DNA from: Euptelea pleiosperma
Lineage: Eukaryota; Streptophyta; Magnoliopsida; Ranunculales; Eupteleaceae
Reading direction: 5' to 3'
Length of the DNA stretch: 64,000 bases
Assembly: GCA_035048495.1 (NCBI GenBank)
Contig: CM068551.1
Location: 18,974,248-19,038,247, forward strand
The notes below the pieces were generated by a model. That model had not been told where the DNA came from. It did not search any database and saw nothing but the letters and a program-made list of their open reading frames with translations. Positions 11,942 to 21,905 of this stretch are shown piece after piece. Position numbers and translations under genes: made by a program. Numbering within the stretch: the first letter of the stretch is position 1; each line of letters starts with the position of its first letter.

Positions 11942-13237
11942 GTCCGTGATGGGAAGGACTCAAGAGACTTTATATAAAGGGTGGGGCATCTCAGCCCATG
12001 CCTTATGTATACTATAGAGAGCCCCATCCTTAGCTAAGGGTTAGAGTGGTGAAGAGCGAAGACGCTCTGCACCTCGTAGATTTTTTATCTTAACCAAATG
12101 CTCCAAATCCAACAATAGTGAAAGCAATTTAATCTTTATTGCTGATTTATTCCTTTTGATCTAAATCTTGATTTTAATCCATGAACTTTAGATCTATTAT
12201 ATGTTTGCTTAGGGCTGAAAATCCGAAATAGGGCGCGCACATCACACACCATCACGAGTGCGTACGCTCATAGACACACGTGTGTGCGAGTGCACTTATA
12301 ATTGATCTTTTTACCTTACCATGGTGCTTAGCACACATCCTTTGTTACTTTGCAACAATGAAGAAAGAAACCATAGAACTAAGTAGAATTCATGTCTAAC
12401 TTCTGGGATTTTTTTTTCTCCAGAAAAGTGGCCCAATCATATTCAGTTGAGATGCGAAGGTTGGGTTTGAGGCTTATGGAGCTAATTTGTGAAGGATTGG
12501 GACTTGAATGGGGGTATTTTGATGAAGAACTTAGCAAAGTTCAGAATATGGCGATTAACCGCTACCCACCGTGCCCAGACCCAAGTTTGACATTGGGTTT
12601 ACCTAAGCATAGTGACCCTAATCTCATCACCCTTCTTCTTCAAGGGGACGTCGCTGGGCTTCAAGTATTTAAGGGCGGGGAATGGATTGCTGTTGAGCCT
12701 ATCCCCAATGCATTTGTGGTGAACATAGGTTACCAATTACAGGTATATCTCCACTTCCAACAGTAACCGTCAATTATGCAAATTAGCTAGCTACATTATA
12801 TAGCACCGTTTGTTCTTAGCGAGAGAGATGAAACTAATCAACTAGTGTTGGCCACAGGCTGATATAGATGCCGCACACATGGCCCAGAACGTATCACAAC
12901 AATTTTACAAAGTTGATATTATGCTACACTTTGTTTGCCAAGGACTTGAAAATTAATGAGATAACATTGTTTGATATGGTTGTAGATTATCAGCAATGGG
13001 AGGTTAAGGAGCGCTGAACACCGAGTTGTGACTAACTCAACTATTGCTCGAACAACAATCGTGACCTTCTTCAATCCTACCATGGAATGCATCATAGAAC
13101 CAGCACCACCAATGACTAATGCACACAGTCCTCCACTCTATAGAGCTGTCAAGTACAAAGATTTCCATAATACCCATATAGCCATGATCATAGGTGGCTC
13201 TGAAGGGGCACTGGAACGCTTTAAGCTCCAACCTTAG
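5663..13237 (+). CDS. 2-oxoglutarate/Fe(II) dioxygenase, hyoscyamine 6-dioxygenase-like
   Basis: The gene has four exons: 5663-5866, 5966-6213, 12424-12742 and 12986-13237. They join in frame into 340 residues, the usual family length, and all introns are GT-AG. The N-terminal DIOX_N part has IPVVDL and EFGFFQVINHGI. The catalytic part has YPPCPDPSLTLGLPKHSDPN, giving the H-x-D iron ligands, then AEHRVV with the distal histidine and ARTTIVTF as the 2-oxoglutarate-binding arginine segment (R-T-T instead of R-x-S, as I recall for H6H-like proteins). The HYWRDRLTHPCHP block also fits the H6H-like clade. Family members hydroxylate small molecules in the cytosol using 2-oxoglutarate and oxygen; the substrate here cannot be inferred, and the tropane alkaloid role is not implied. 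Intron 1 is 99 bp with no in-frame stop. Intron 2 is 6,210 bp and full of repeats. The open frame starts at 5624 with TTG; the ATG at 5663 is used. Confidence 0.9.
6235..6346. repeat. Small foldback element just after exon 2
   Basis: GAAGCGGCGCAACGCCACAATCCG faces CGGATTGTGGCGCAATGCG and GCTGCTTC (quoted here only for their key parts GGCGCAACGCCAC and GTGGCGCAATGCG). These are inverted copies that form a hairpin of about 110 bp in intron 2, 20 bases after the splice donor. Confidence 0.5.
6368..12222 (+). mobile_element. Degenerate copia-like LTR retrotransposon in intron 2
   Basis: Two direct repeats of about 480-520 bp flank about 4.85 kb. They are 6368-6846 (left LTR, apparently 5'-truncated) and 11699-12222 (right LTR, starting TGTTGAG). 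Shared blocks include TTGGAGTCC, TAGGTGTCCTAGA, TTAGCTAAGGGTTAGAG and ATATTATATGTTTGCTTAGGG. TGGTATTAGAGCTAAG at 6851 is a near match to the initiator-tRNA-Met primer-binding site. ACCAAGTAGGAGATTG just before the right LTR is a typical copia polypurine tract. No gag or pol reading frame survives, so this is either a non-coding (LARD-like) or a heavily decayed copy. Confidence 0.65.
11908..11938. repeat. (CT)n microsatellite
   Basis: A run of CT dinucleotides lies inside the right LTR. The left LTR has only a short, imperfect CTCTCTCCCTCT at the same place, so the run expanded after the two LTRs diverged. Confidence 0.7.
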
Positions 13238-14279
13238 GTAATGAAACATAAATTTCTGTCATTCTAATCAAGTTGGTTGTGAGAGGTGCTAATACTGCCT
13301 TATGGAGTGTGATTCAGAGATTGTTGAGAGAGACGTTAGTAGAAATTTTTGCAGACTTAGACCTACGTTCTTGAGTTGGTAAGACCTCCATTGTTAAGTC
13401 ACAGATCTTATACTCAATACCTGTTTGCAAAGAAAATGTCTACTTGTCTAAGTTGATATGGGCCTTATCGTAATTGAGTGATAAATCTTGGGTTCAAAGC
13501 CCGTTTACAATTTTAAATAATGGACTTGTTAAAGGCTCTTGCCCGGTGATAACACGAAAAATAATAGGTTTGAGCCCATAGCTCAATGTACTAACATGGA
13601 TCCAGATCCGACTCATATCAGAGTCACATGCCAAACTTGATTGGATCGTGAAAAAAATATGAGCAGGATCTACAAAAATACATATCAAGGATCAAGTTGG
13701 ATCCAATTCCCAGACCCAGATCCAATCTTGATTTCAACTGCTTAATCAATGATTAAAACTTGACCTGCATCATGCTTACCGCATCCATTTCCAATCCAAA
13801 TTTTAAAGGGATATCCTAATTCAAGCTCGAAGGCACTTATGTCGGCTTGGATCTCAGACCTGGCCCACTTCATTCAATGTCTTACTAGAGACTTGGCGTG
13901 TGTATACGCAGACCAAGTTCATACCATGGCCAGCCCACGTTTGGAGTTGGCTTATAACCTGATCCGAGAATACTTGTGTTAGGTCATCAGTTTAGGACTG
14001 GACCTGAGCCTAGTATTAGTTAAAGCTACGCTCAAGGCAAGGCTATTCATGTATCAAGCCTTATATTTGGGCCCATTCTTAACTCATAGCTGGAATGTGC
14101 CCAGGCACAAGATTAAGCAGGCCGAGCTCTGAGTACTCATTAGAGCCTGGTCCATGTGCACCCCATGCAATATGACCAAAAAAAAGGAGTGTGGTATATA
14201 TTTTGATGCAAGGGAGTGTTCTCTATGTGGCGTGGTTTGGTGCCATGTGGTACACGACGTTTTGGTCTTCTTGACCATT
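13238..14279. other. 3' flank of the dioxygenase gene, repeat-rich
   Basis: No gene is seen. 13600-13800 is dense in GGATCCAGATCC / GGATCAAGTTGGATCC-like words, a self-similar composition like that of the GGATCGGGATC elements at 17205 and 20156. 13850-14150 is a patchwork of GGCC/GGGCC-rich repeat words. Confidence 0.35.
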
Positions 14280-17100
14280 TGAACTACATATGTTTATGCC
14301 ATTGGAAACTATCAATTGGTAGATCAATTTCTAAGAATTGGAAGGTAATTTCCATCCTAAAGGAATTTTACTAGAGGATGCATCCAGGATTGCTGGTTTT
14401 GTGACTACCAGAGCAACTAGCTCCGCTTGCTCATCTATATTGGTAAGGAAGAATGAAGGATTTCAAGGAGTCTAAGATGAGCATTAGATTTCATTTCGGG
14501 GGAGAAAATATGTCGTTGTTATATACGATGCAACTAGTGTTTCCATAATAAGACTCCACATAAAGCAGTTGTGTATGAGGCCTCATTATCCTTGGAGGAG
14601 CTCAGCTTTAGCGGATTCGCTACCCATTTGATGCAATCAGAGCTGGACATATTTGTTATTCTTACTGAAAGAGGGGAAGCAAACAAGACTTTGGTCGAGT
14701 TGGAGCAGTGAAAGTTGCATGAATCAAGTCCTTGGTCTGGGCATTACACCGAGAACAAGAGAGATTGATAGCGGGTATTCGGCTGTGCAAGAGAGCTCTA
14801 GTGGGAAGAATTCGTCGAAAGAATTTCCAAACAAATATTTGGCGTCGGAAAGGCACCCTCAATTTTCATATATACTCTTCCAAGAATAAGCTGAGGTGAG
14901 GACGTTTGAGAAAGGCATGGTGGGGCGAGGAAGATGGTTGAAAGCTGATTTGATGGAGAACTTGCCTTTGCTATCAGCAACCCAATACCATCTATCTTCC
15001 ATAGGATGTTTGCTAAGCTTTATATTAGAAATAGCTCGAGCCACCTCTGGTTGAAACCACTCTTGAATGATCTCAGAATTCCACGATGGTTTGATTTAAT
15101 CAACACTCCGACCGTGTGGAGAGGGGCAGTCCGGGGGGATATGGTGGTATAGATGATCATGTTCATCATGGATCTAGGGATCAGACTATATGTTAGTATG
15201 GGATCTGTTCCTATTCATCTTGATAAAGAAAGGTTTGAAGCAATCCTTTGTTTTGACACTCCTCCAGACACGTGCATATCTTGGCTTGAATTTTGCATCG
15301 AGGATAGAAGATTTAAAGAAGTGTCTCCCTTCGAGAGTTTTTGCCAGAAGAGACTAGATTCCCAAAGAGTGTTCCAAACATTCTTCATCAGTAAAGCATC
15401 ATATTCTTCGGCAAATTTCCTGAATCCTGGGCCTCTCAAGGCTTTTAAGATGCAAATGGAATCCCAGATGGCAAGGCAGAGAGCTTTGGTATTTGGATCG
15501 TCGCCCCACCAAAAGTGATTTGTGATGGAGTCGAGCTTATTAGATATACTCTTGGGAAACAAGAACGAGGACATCAAGTACATCGGGATGGCTGAGACTA
15601 ATAAAGATATAATCCTTATGTTATCAATTCTAGAACAACCTTGGGAATTTGTGCATCTTCTTATCTATTGTACGTGATGATATTTCTATCTATTGCCGTG
15701 GAATTGGAGCATAGAACTCAGCTTATTATAGTGATTGACTTTGGGACAAACTTTGGTGCGCCTCAAGGTTATGAGATCGTGGACTTATGCAATTTTCTGA
15801 GGACCTTCTTGGACTATTTTAGTATTCAATTCCCTTAGACCTTTCTATTGAAACCTTGTTGAGTTGGAACCATGTTTGACCTCTCTGATAGAGGGGTCGA
15901 TCGGTCGAACAGACTGGTCGATTGGTGGAAACGATGTCCATTGGTCGATTGGCCTCAAGTTTTCTCGACCTGCATGCTCGGCTCTCACCCAACACCTCCT
16001 CACTCCCTTTCACTATAAATATCCCCTCCCCCTACCACTTTAACACACAAATCACCTAAACCTATTTCTTAAGTTCATCATCTTCAAGAGCATTTTGTTT
16101 CTGATTCTCTTTACCCTCTTTGGTATTCTAACTGGCATTTGTTGGAGATCTACTTTGGTAACTTGCCCCATTTAGATCTAAGGGATTTTTGGTGGATTTT
16201 GTAAGTTGCTGGATTGGTGATTACTTGGCTTTGCGCTTCAACAATATCGAAGCTTCGTTCCTCTTTAATCTCAATTTGGGAGATAACTTTGTTTGGTAGT
16301 TAAGAGTTTTTCTTAGAGAAACTCTCCAATTGATATACTTCATCTTTTATACTGTTGTCCTACTTGAGTCAAGAAGAGTCTTGACTAAGTTGGAGTTTGG
16401 TTGAGATCAAACTCCGATCTATCTCGATTGTGATTGAAATCGGATCATTTATCCTATTCATCATTCTAAGGTTGCCTAAGTGTTGAATTAAAAATGCATT
16501 AACTCGTTAGAAGTTTTTGAAAGTAGACGTAGGTGTTGATATACTGAACCACTATATATTCTTGTATTGTAAATTTGCTGTCTCTTTACTAAATTGATTG
16601 TTCAAATATATTTGTGCATATTAGTAAACAACCTAGGATATTTTAAAATTGGCCTATTCACCCCCTTAGGTCTTCACGTATCAATATTAAGGAATTTAAA
16701 GAGACAACAAGTTTAATGGGAGTGGATCTTCCAGCTAAAGATATGGTGTGGGATTTTCAGCCGGATATAGCCTTTTCAATGCTCTCTAACGAGTAGTTGA
16801 GAGCCATAGTTTTATTGCCTATCGATGAAGAGCGGGGTACCCATATACTTCTTTGAGATTGCCAAGTTTTTTATATTTAGAATAAAGGCCAAAGTTTTCT
16901 TCTATCTCCGATGAAGGTTTGGAGGGAAAAGCACCCTCGATTTGTCAAAGTTGATTTGCTGACCTGGCTCTTCACAAAAGACAAGAAGAATGTCTTTTAA
17001 ATTTCGAGCTTCCACCAAGTTAGTAGGACAGAAGATGAAACAATCATCCGCAAAGAGAGGGGGGGTAGGATTTTGCAATCTTGATTCCATGGATGTGATT
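14280..17100 (-). mobile_element. L1-type LINE remnant(s), ORF2 fragments
   Basis: The minus strand preserves ORF2 blocks in order. A reverse-transcriptase catalytic piece with FADDCFIF lies at 17060-16910. An LAGRSTPIK segment lies near 16700. SAIPMYLMSSF then NHFWWG then CILKALRGPGFR lies near 15600-15390. WYWVADSKGKFSIKSAF lies at 15000-14940. A zf-RVT-like KFFRRILPTRALLHSRIP...CSRC block lies near 14830-14730. Weak RNase-H-like residue patterns continue to 14280. Stops and frameshifts are frequent, so it is dead. The two parts on either side of 15645-16690 overlap by about a dozen residues when aligned to the usual LINE order, so they may be two separate insertions. Confidence 0.7.
15645..16690. 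mobile_element. About 1-kb insertion between LINE pieces, possible solo LTR
   Basis: This segment has no LINE similarity. It ends with CCTATTCACCCCCTTAGG, a phrase common near the 3' ends of plant copia LTRs, and starts near TGTTGAGTTGG. I found no convincing 5-bp target duplication, so the solo-LTR call is tentative. A TATCAAT word at both edges (15617 and 16677) may be chance. Confidence 0.35.
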
Positions 17101-17204
17101 TCTTTTATGTAATATGTTTTTTTTTTTTTTTTTTTTTTTCTCGTGTGATCATATTAAGTAAAGAGTCACCACAAGGCATCCCTATAGAAATTTTCCATTA
17201 GGCG

Positions 17205-17412
17205 CATGGTTCAAAGTCTCAGCCAATCCTGTTCTGGATCAGGTGATCTGGATCGGGATCAGAGCCCACCTATCTGATCCAAACCACCTCTGTCTTGCCG
17301 CGAGATCACTGTTTCACAAAGAAGTCTCACTTTGACTGGGGCGAGATGCACCCGATCTGGATCGGGATCGGAGCCCACTGATCCTCCTTTGATCGTAAGA
17401 TTTCGAACCATG
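17205..17412. mobile_element. GGATCGGGATC-type self-similar element, copy A
   Basis: The ends are CATGGTTCAAAG and TTTCGAACCATG. The interior is crowded with GGATC/GATCC words such as GGATCAGGTGATCTGGATC. No target duplication is evident. The duplicate is at 20156-20363. Confidence 0.5.
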
Positions 17413-17597
17413 GTCAAGCAGGCCATCATTTCTTGATTTCTGAACAAAATTGTACCTTGGATTCCATGCAAAGTCAAACGGATTTGCACAGAGCCCAAAG
17501 TACATTTTTATCCAATGACAAAAAAGAGACAAGGGCACCTAATTGGATCAACAATCATCCAGTAAATGTGTTCTTTAAATTGCAAGTGTGGTTTCCT

Positions 17598-17947
17598 GGA
17601 AGGTTTAAAGGGGACCGTTATAACAGTGTAACGGACTGGGGGCGTTACCGTTTTTTCCGTTATACGAAAAAAACACTTAGGGGGAAAAATGGAAAAAAAT
17701 GAGAAAATAACAGAAAAAATGGCGCTGAAATTCAAATTTTGAATTTTAAAATTTGAATTTCAAATTTTCAAAAATGGAAAATAACGGAAAAAAATGGAAT
17801 ATAAAAAAATGAAAAATAACGGCCGTTATTTTTGTTATAACGGTCGTTATTTTCTGGGCGTTTTAACGGTCCATAACGTAACGGGGTAGGTCCGAATCCG
17901 TTATAATGGCCGTTATTTTCATTATAACGGCCGTTTTTTAAACCTTG
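17598..17947. mobile_element. CGTTATAACG-type element, copy A
   Basis: The ends are AAGGTTTAAAGG and TTTAAACCTTG. The interior repeats CGTTATAACGG, AAATAACGG and CGTTATTTTC on both strands. It is the duplicate of 20552-20911, where the 8-bp target duplication is clearer; the left flank here is altered (TTTCCTGG). Confidence 0.65.
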
Positions 17948-18055
17948 GTTTTGTGCGCCCACTGAATAGACCATTGACTCAATTGTATCCTAGGGACTTT
18001 ATTGACTGAACCCAATTGCACCGTTAAAGAGGGGACAAAAAAAAGTTGTAAAGAC

Positions 18056-18468
18056 CATGGTTTTAAAAACGGCGTTGTTTAAACGGTAATGCCCCAAGCC
18101 CGTTTCCGTTTAAACCCGTTTTATCGGTTTTGAAACCATTTTTTGGTTTTAACGGCCGTTAAAATCGTTTAAATGGCCGTTAAAATCGTTTAAACAGCTG
18201 TTTAATTTTGAAAAATTTTGTGAAAAAAACGGCCGTTAAAACCGTTTAATTCCGTTAAAATCCGTTTACATTCCATTTTTTTTAAAAATTTTAAAATTTC
18301 AAAATTTGAATTTCACCGCCACTTAAAATCCGTTAAAACCGTTAAAATCCGTTTAATTACGGTTTTTTTCCATTTTTGCCACTGACCGTTTCAATCCGTT
18401 TTAACGGCCGTTTAAACGGTAACGCCCCCAGTCAGTTTAACCGTTAAAACGGCCTCCTTTAAACCTTG
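18056..18468. mobile_element. CCGTTTAAACGG-type element, copy A
   Basis: It is flanked by a perfect 8-bp duplication GTAAAGAC (18048-18055 and 18469-18476). Its ends are CATGGTTTTAAA and TTTAAACCTTG. The interior is almost entirely CCGTTTAAAC, GGCCGTTAAAA and related words. It has no coding capacity. An 8-bp target duplication suggests hAT-type mobilisation. Confidence 0.75.
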
Positions 18469-18510
18469 GTAAAGACAACGACAACCATATTACACCCTTT
18501 TAGCTAAATC

Positions 18511-18630
18511 AACTATTTTAAAAATTCCATGGCAATCGTCCCTCATTTTCAACTATTTTAAAAATTCCATGGCAATCGTCCCTTATTTTCAACTATTTTG
18601 AAATTTCTGTGGCAATCGTCCTTATTTTCC
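18511..18630. repeat. 40-bp tandem repeat, three units (two in copy B)
   Basis: Units begin at 18511, 18551 and 18591 with AACTATTTT and contain GGCAATCGTCC. Copy B of the duplication has only two units (21511, 21551), so one was gained or lost after duplication. Confidence 0.8.
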
Positions 18631-18789
18631 AACATCAAGATGGCAACCAGCTACCTTGGAGCTCGTTTTGGAGATGCCTTTCAAACGAGCTACCTTGGAG
18701 CTTTCAGTTTGGATATTTTTTGGGGCGCACTGACCTTGAATGTTTGACCGACCCCTCAGTGGACGGGACGAGTCCCTATTTTCTCAACA

Positions 18790-18815
18790 GCACTTTTTAT
18801 TTTTTATTTTTACAT
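18790..18815. other. Empty site of the 8-kb MULE insertion
   Basis: The uninterrupted sequence CACTTTTTATTTTTTATTTT (18791 on) is the same locus that in copy B is split at 21905/29884 by the transposon with TTTATTTTT duplicated. It proves the element boundaries and shows that insertion followed the duplication. Confidence 0.9.
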
Positions 18816-19433
18816 TCTAAGGAAAGGCACGTGACTTTCTTTTGTATATACATGATTTATTCCATGTGGCATTTTTCTGGACAACCAAAAAGCTGGCTTG
18901 TTGACCCTCAGGCTTAAGGAAAAATCTATGATACAGACTTCTGTATCAAATTTTTGATGCAGAAGCCTCTCAATCTGCCACGTAGTATAATCTTACCCAT
19001 TGGATTTGTGCACTTTTTCATCATGGGCTTGGAACTAACAGATAGGCCGGTTTATAAAGCCCATGATGAAAAAGTTTGGAACTAACCGATAGGCCGGTTT
19101 ATAAAGCCCATGATGAAAAAGTGCTCAAATCATCCCTACGGCTAGAAATCACCAATCATGCTGATTTTTGGTGTGTAGGTCAGTGAATCATAATGTGTGC
19201 CGAATGTTCAGGGCAAGTGGGATCAAAATTTTGATACAGAATCGTCAAAGAACAGCCCAGGCTTAACTATTTTCACCCAACGGGGTAAAGTGTTAAATGG
19301 TCTAGCGGGTCCCCATCTCGTTTATTGTGCAATCAACTGCATTTGATTCATGCTGACATATGCAAAGTTAATTGTAAGATCATGGTGCTGTAACCCATGG
19401 GACCATTTAACCTGGTTTTTTTCTATAAATAAG

Positions 19434-19440
19434 AGCATAA
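19434..19440 (+). promoter_or_regulatory. TATA box of peptide gene 2
   Basis: TATAAAT lies 41 bases upstream of the ATG at 19481. The same box and surroundings are preserved in the truncated third copy (30512-30518). Confidence 0.6.
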
Positions 19441-19480
19441 AACAACTAGTTTTGTATCTCGCTAATAGTAAGTGGTTGCA

Positions 19481-19750
19481 ATGGATGTACGTTCATGCAT
19501 GCTTCTGGTCATGTTGGTCTGTGGAGTGGTGTCACACAACATGGGCAAGGGCTATGTCGCTGTCTTAGCCTCGGAGTTGCCCCCCCGGTACGAGTTTTCC
19601 GCCAATTCCCCAAATCATTTCTTCTACCAAATGAAGGCAGGGCAAAGTCGACGAACACGCACTCCGCTGCAACCTACTCCTGTCGGCAACACTCCTCGTC
19701 CCGTTTTGCAGAATACACCACCACCTGATCGCTATAACCCCACCACCTGA
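19481..19750 (+). CDS. Small secreted proline-rich peptide precursor, copy 2
   Basis: The product is an 89-residue precursor paralogous to 714-1031. The signal peptide is MDVRSCMLLVMLVCGVVSH. It is followed by a GKGY-containing spacer, the shared SPNHFFYQMK block, and a basic proline-rich tail (RTRTPLQPTP, TPRPVLQNTPPP). It is shorter because of deletions in the mid-part and a different C-terminus; a CACCACCTGATCGCTAT duplication surrounds the stop codon. The in-frame upstream start at 19472 is GTG, so the ATG at 19481 is used. The gene lies at the right end of duplication copy A. Its twin in copy B is cut after 11 codons. The function is unknown; a secreted signalling or cell-wall peptide is the likely type. 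Confidence 0.6.
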   Translation: MDVRSCMLLVMLVCGVVSHNMGKGYVAVLASELPPRYEFSANSPNHFFYQMKAGQSRRTRTPLQPTPVGNTPRPVLQNTPPPDRYNPTT

Positions 19751-20020
19751 TCGCTATTAACCCCGAAGTGGGTTCAAGATCCAGCTATCCCTTTAATTTT
19801 CATCTCTAGGGGATATCTTGCCATTCTACTCTTAAAGAAGAAGATCCGCCAGTTTCTAATAATAGATACATATGTTTGCAATTTCTCTACTGTTAAATCT
19901 TTCTTTTTTTCATTTTGAATGAAAGTTTCGTCGTGATTCGACAACAAATAGGATTATATTATTTTTAATTTTAAATGTTTAGGATGGCCATGGACGTATA
20001 CCATGAGATTAATATAATTT
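19751..20020. other. 3' region of peptide gene 2
   Basis: The 3' UTR-like sequence resembles that after peptide gene 1 (GAAGATCC...CCAGTTTCTAA). Nothing else is recognised. Confidence 0.4.
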
Positions 20021-20155
20021 AGGGGGGGTAGGATTTTGCAATATTGATTCCATGGATGTGATTTCTTTTATATAAAATGTTTTTTTTTTTTTCGTGTGAT
20101 CATATTAAGTAAAGAGTCACCACAAGGCATCCCTATAGAAATTTCCCATTAGGCG

Positions 20156-20363
20156 CATGGTTCAAAGTCTAAGCCAATCCTGTTCTGGATCAGGCGATCT
20201 GGATCGGGATCAGAGCCCACCTATCTGATCCAAACCACCTCTGTCTTGCCGTGAGATCACTGTTTCACAAAGAAGTCTCACTTTGACTGGGGCGAGATGC
20301 ACCCGATCTGGATCGGGATCGGAGCCCACTGATCCTCCTCCGATCGTAAGATTTTGAACCATG
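20156..20363. mobile_element. GGATCGGGATC-type self-similar element, copy B
   Basis: Duplicate of 17205-17412, with the same CATGGTTCAAAG left end and AACCATG right end. Confidence 0.5.
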
Positions 20364-20551
20364 GTCAAGCACGCCATCATTTCTTGATTTCATTGGACAA
20401 AATTGTACCTTGGATTCCATGCAAAGTCAAACGGATTTGCACAGAGCCCAAGGTACATTTTTATCCAATGACAAAAAAGAGACGAGGGCACCTAATTGGA
20501 TCAACAGTCATCCAGTAAATGTGTTCTTTAAATTGCAAGTGTGGTTTTATG

Positions 20552-20911
20552 CAAGGTTTAAAGGGGACCGTTATAACGGTATAACGGACTGGGGGCGTTA
20601 CCGTTTTTTCCGTTATAACGAAAAAAAACACTTAGGGGGAAAAATGAAAAAAATTGAGAAAATAACGGAAATAACAGAAAAAATGGCGCTGAAATTCAAA
20701 TTTTGAATTTTAAAATTTGAATTTCAAATTTTCAAAAATGGAAAATAACGGAAAAAAATGGAATATAAAAGAATGAAAAATAATGGCCATTATTTTTGTT
20801 ATAACGGTCGTTATTTTCTGGGCATTTTAACGGTCCATAACGTAACGGGGTAGGTCCGAATCCGTTATAATCGCCGTTATTTTCATTATAACGGCCGTTT
20901 TTTAAACCTTG
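20552..20911. mobile_element. CGTTATAACG-type element, copy B
   Basis: It begins CAAGGTTTAAAGG and ends TTTAAACCTTG. It is flanked by GTTTTATG (20544-20551) and GTTTTGTG (20912-20919), an 8-bp duplication with one mismatch. The interior is packed with CGTTATAACGG words. It is non-coding. Confidence 0.7.
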
Positions 20912-21019
20912 GTTTTGTGCACCCACTGAATAGACCATTGACTCAATTGTATCCTAGGTACTTTATTGACTGAACCCAATTGCACCGTTAAAGAGGGGAC
21001 AAAAAAAAGTAGTAAAGAC

Positions 21020-21468
21020 CATGGTTTTAAAAACGGCGTTGTTTAAACGGTTTAAACGGCCGTTTAAATGGTAACGCCCCAAGCCCGGTTTAAACGGCCG
21101 TTTAAACGGTAACGCCCCAAGCCCGTTTCCGTTTAAACCACTTAAACCCGTTTTATCGGTTTTGAAACCGTTTTTTGGTTTTAACGGCCGTTAAAATCGT
21201 TTAAACAGCCGTTTAATTTTGAAAAATTTTGTGAAAAAAACGGCCGTTAAAACCGTTTAATTCTGTTTAATTTTGTTAAAATCCGTTTAAATTTCATTTT
21301 TTTTAAAATTTTTAAATTTCAAAATTTGAATTTCACTGCCACTTAAAATCCGTTTAATTACGTTTTTTTCTATTTTTGCCCCTGACTGTTTCAATCCGTT
21401 TTAACGGCCGTTTAAACGGTAACACCCCCAGTCCGTTTAACCGTTAAAACGGCCTCCTTTAAACCTTG
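21020..21468. mobile_element. CCGTTTAAACGG-type element, copy B
   Basis: It has the perfect 8-bp duplication GTAAAGAC at 21012-21019 and 21469-21476. It is longer than copy A because a GTTTAAACGGCCGTTTAAAC-like segment is repeated near its left end, so the self-similar interior is unstable. Confidence 0.75.
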
Positions 21469-21905
21469 GTAAAGACAACGACAACCATATTACACCCTTT
21501 TAGCTAAATCAACTATTTTAAAAATTCCATGGCAATCGTCCCTTATTTTCAACTATTTTGAAAATTCTGTGGCAATCGTCCTTATTTTCCAACATCAAGA
21601 TGGCAACCAGCAGCCGGACTTTACCGGTATAGGGTCAAGATTCAAGAATACGTAACCAGATTAGCGACCCATTTAAAGCGTTGTCACCTTCGAAGAAAGC
21701 TTGCATTAATGTTTTTTGGTGGATACATTAGACCTCGCAAAATTTACGCGGTCTTAGCTCGTTTTGGAGATGCCTTTCAAACGAGCTACCTTGGAGCTTT
21801 CAGTTTGGATATTTTTGGGGGCGCACTGACCTGACCTTGAATGTTTGACCGACCCCTCAGTGGACGGGACGAGTCCCTATTTTCTCAACAGCACTTTTTA
21901 TTTTT

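Larger units (their letters stand above)
17058..19513. repeat. Local duplication, copy A
   Basis: From AGGGGGGGTAGGATTTTGC (inside the LINE) to GCTTCTGGTCATG (inside the peptide gene), this block matches 20021-30601 almost base for base, apart from the 8-kb transposon and a few indels. Copy A keeps the complete peptide gene; copy B stops inside its signal-peptide codons. Copy A keeps the empty insertion site at 18790-18815. Confidence 0.9.

Noticed and set aside
15819..16013. ORF with CRSRK/RPVCSTDRP words on the minus strand
   Set aside because: It arises from repeated GGTCGATTGG-like words in a probable LTR and has no recognisable domain.
15645..16690. Confident solo LTR
   Set aside because: The 3' phrase is LTR-like, but no matching 5-bp target duplication or defined TG...CA ends could be established.
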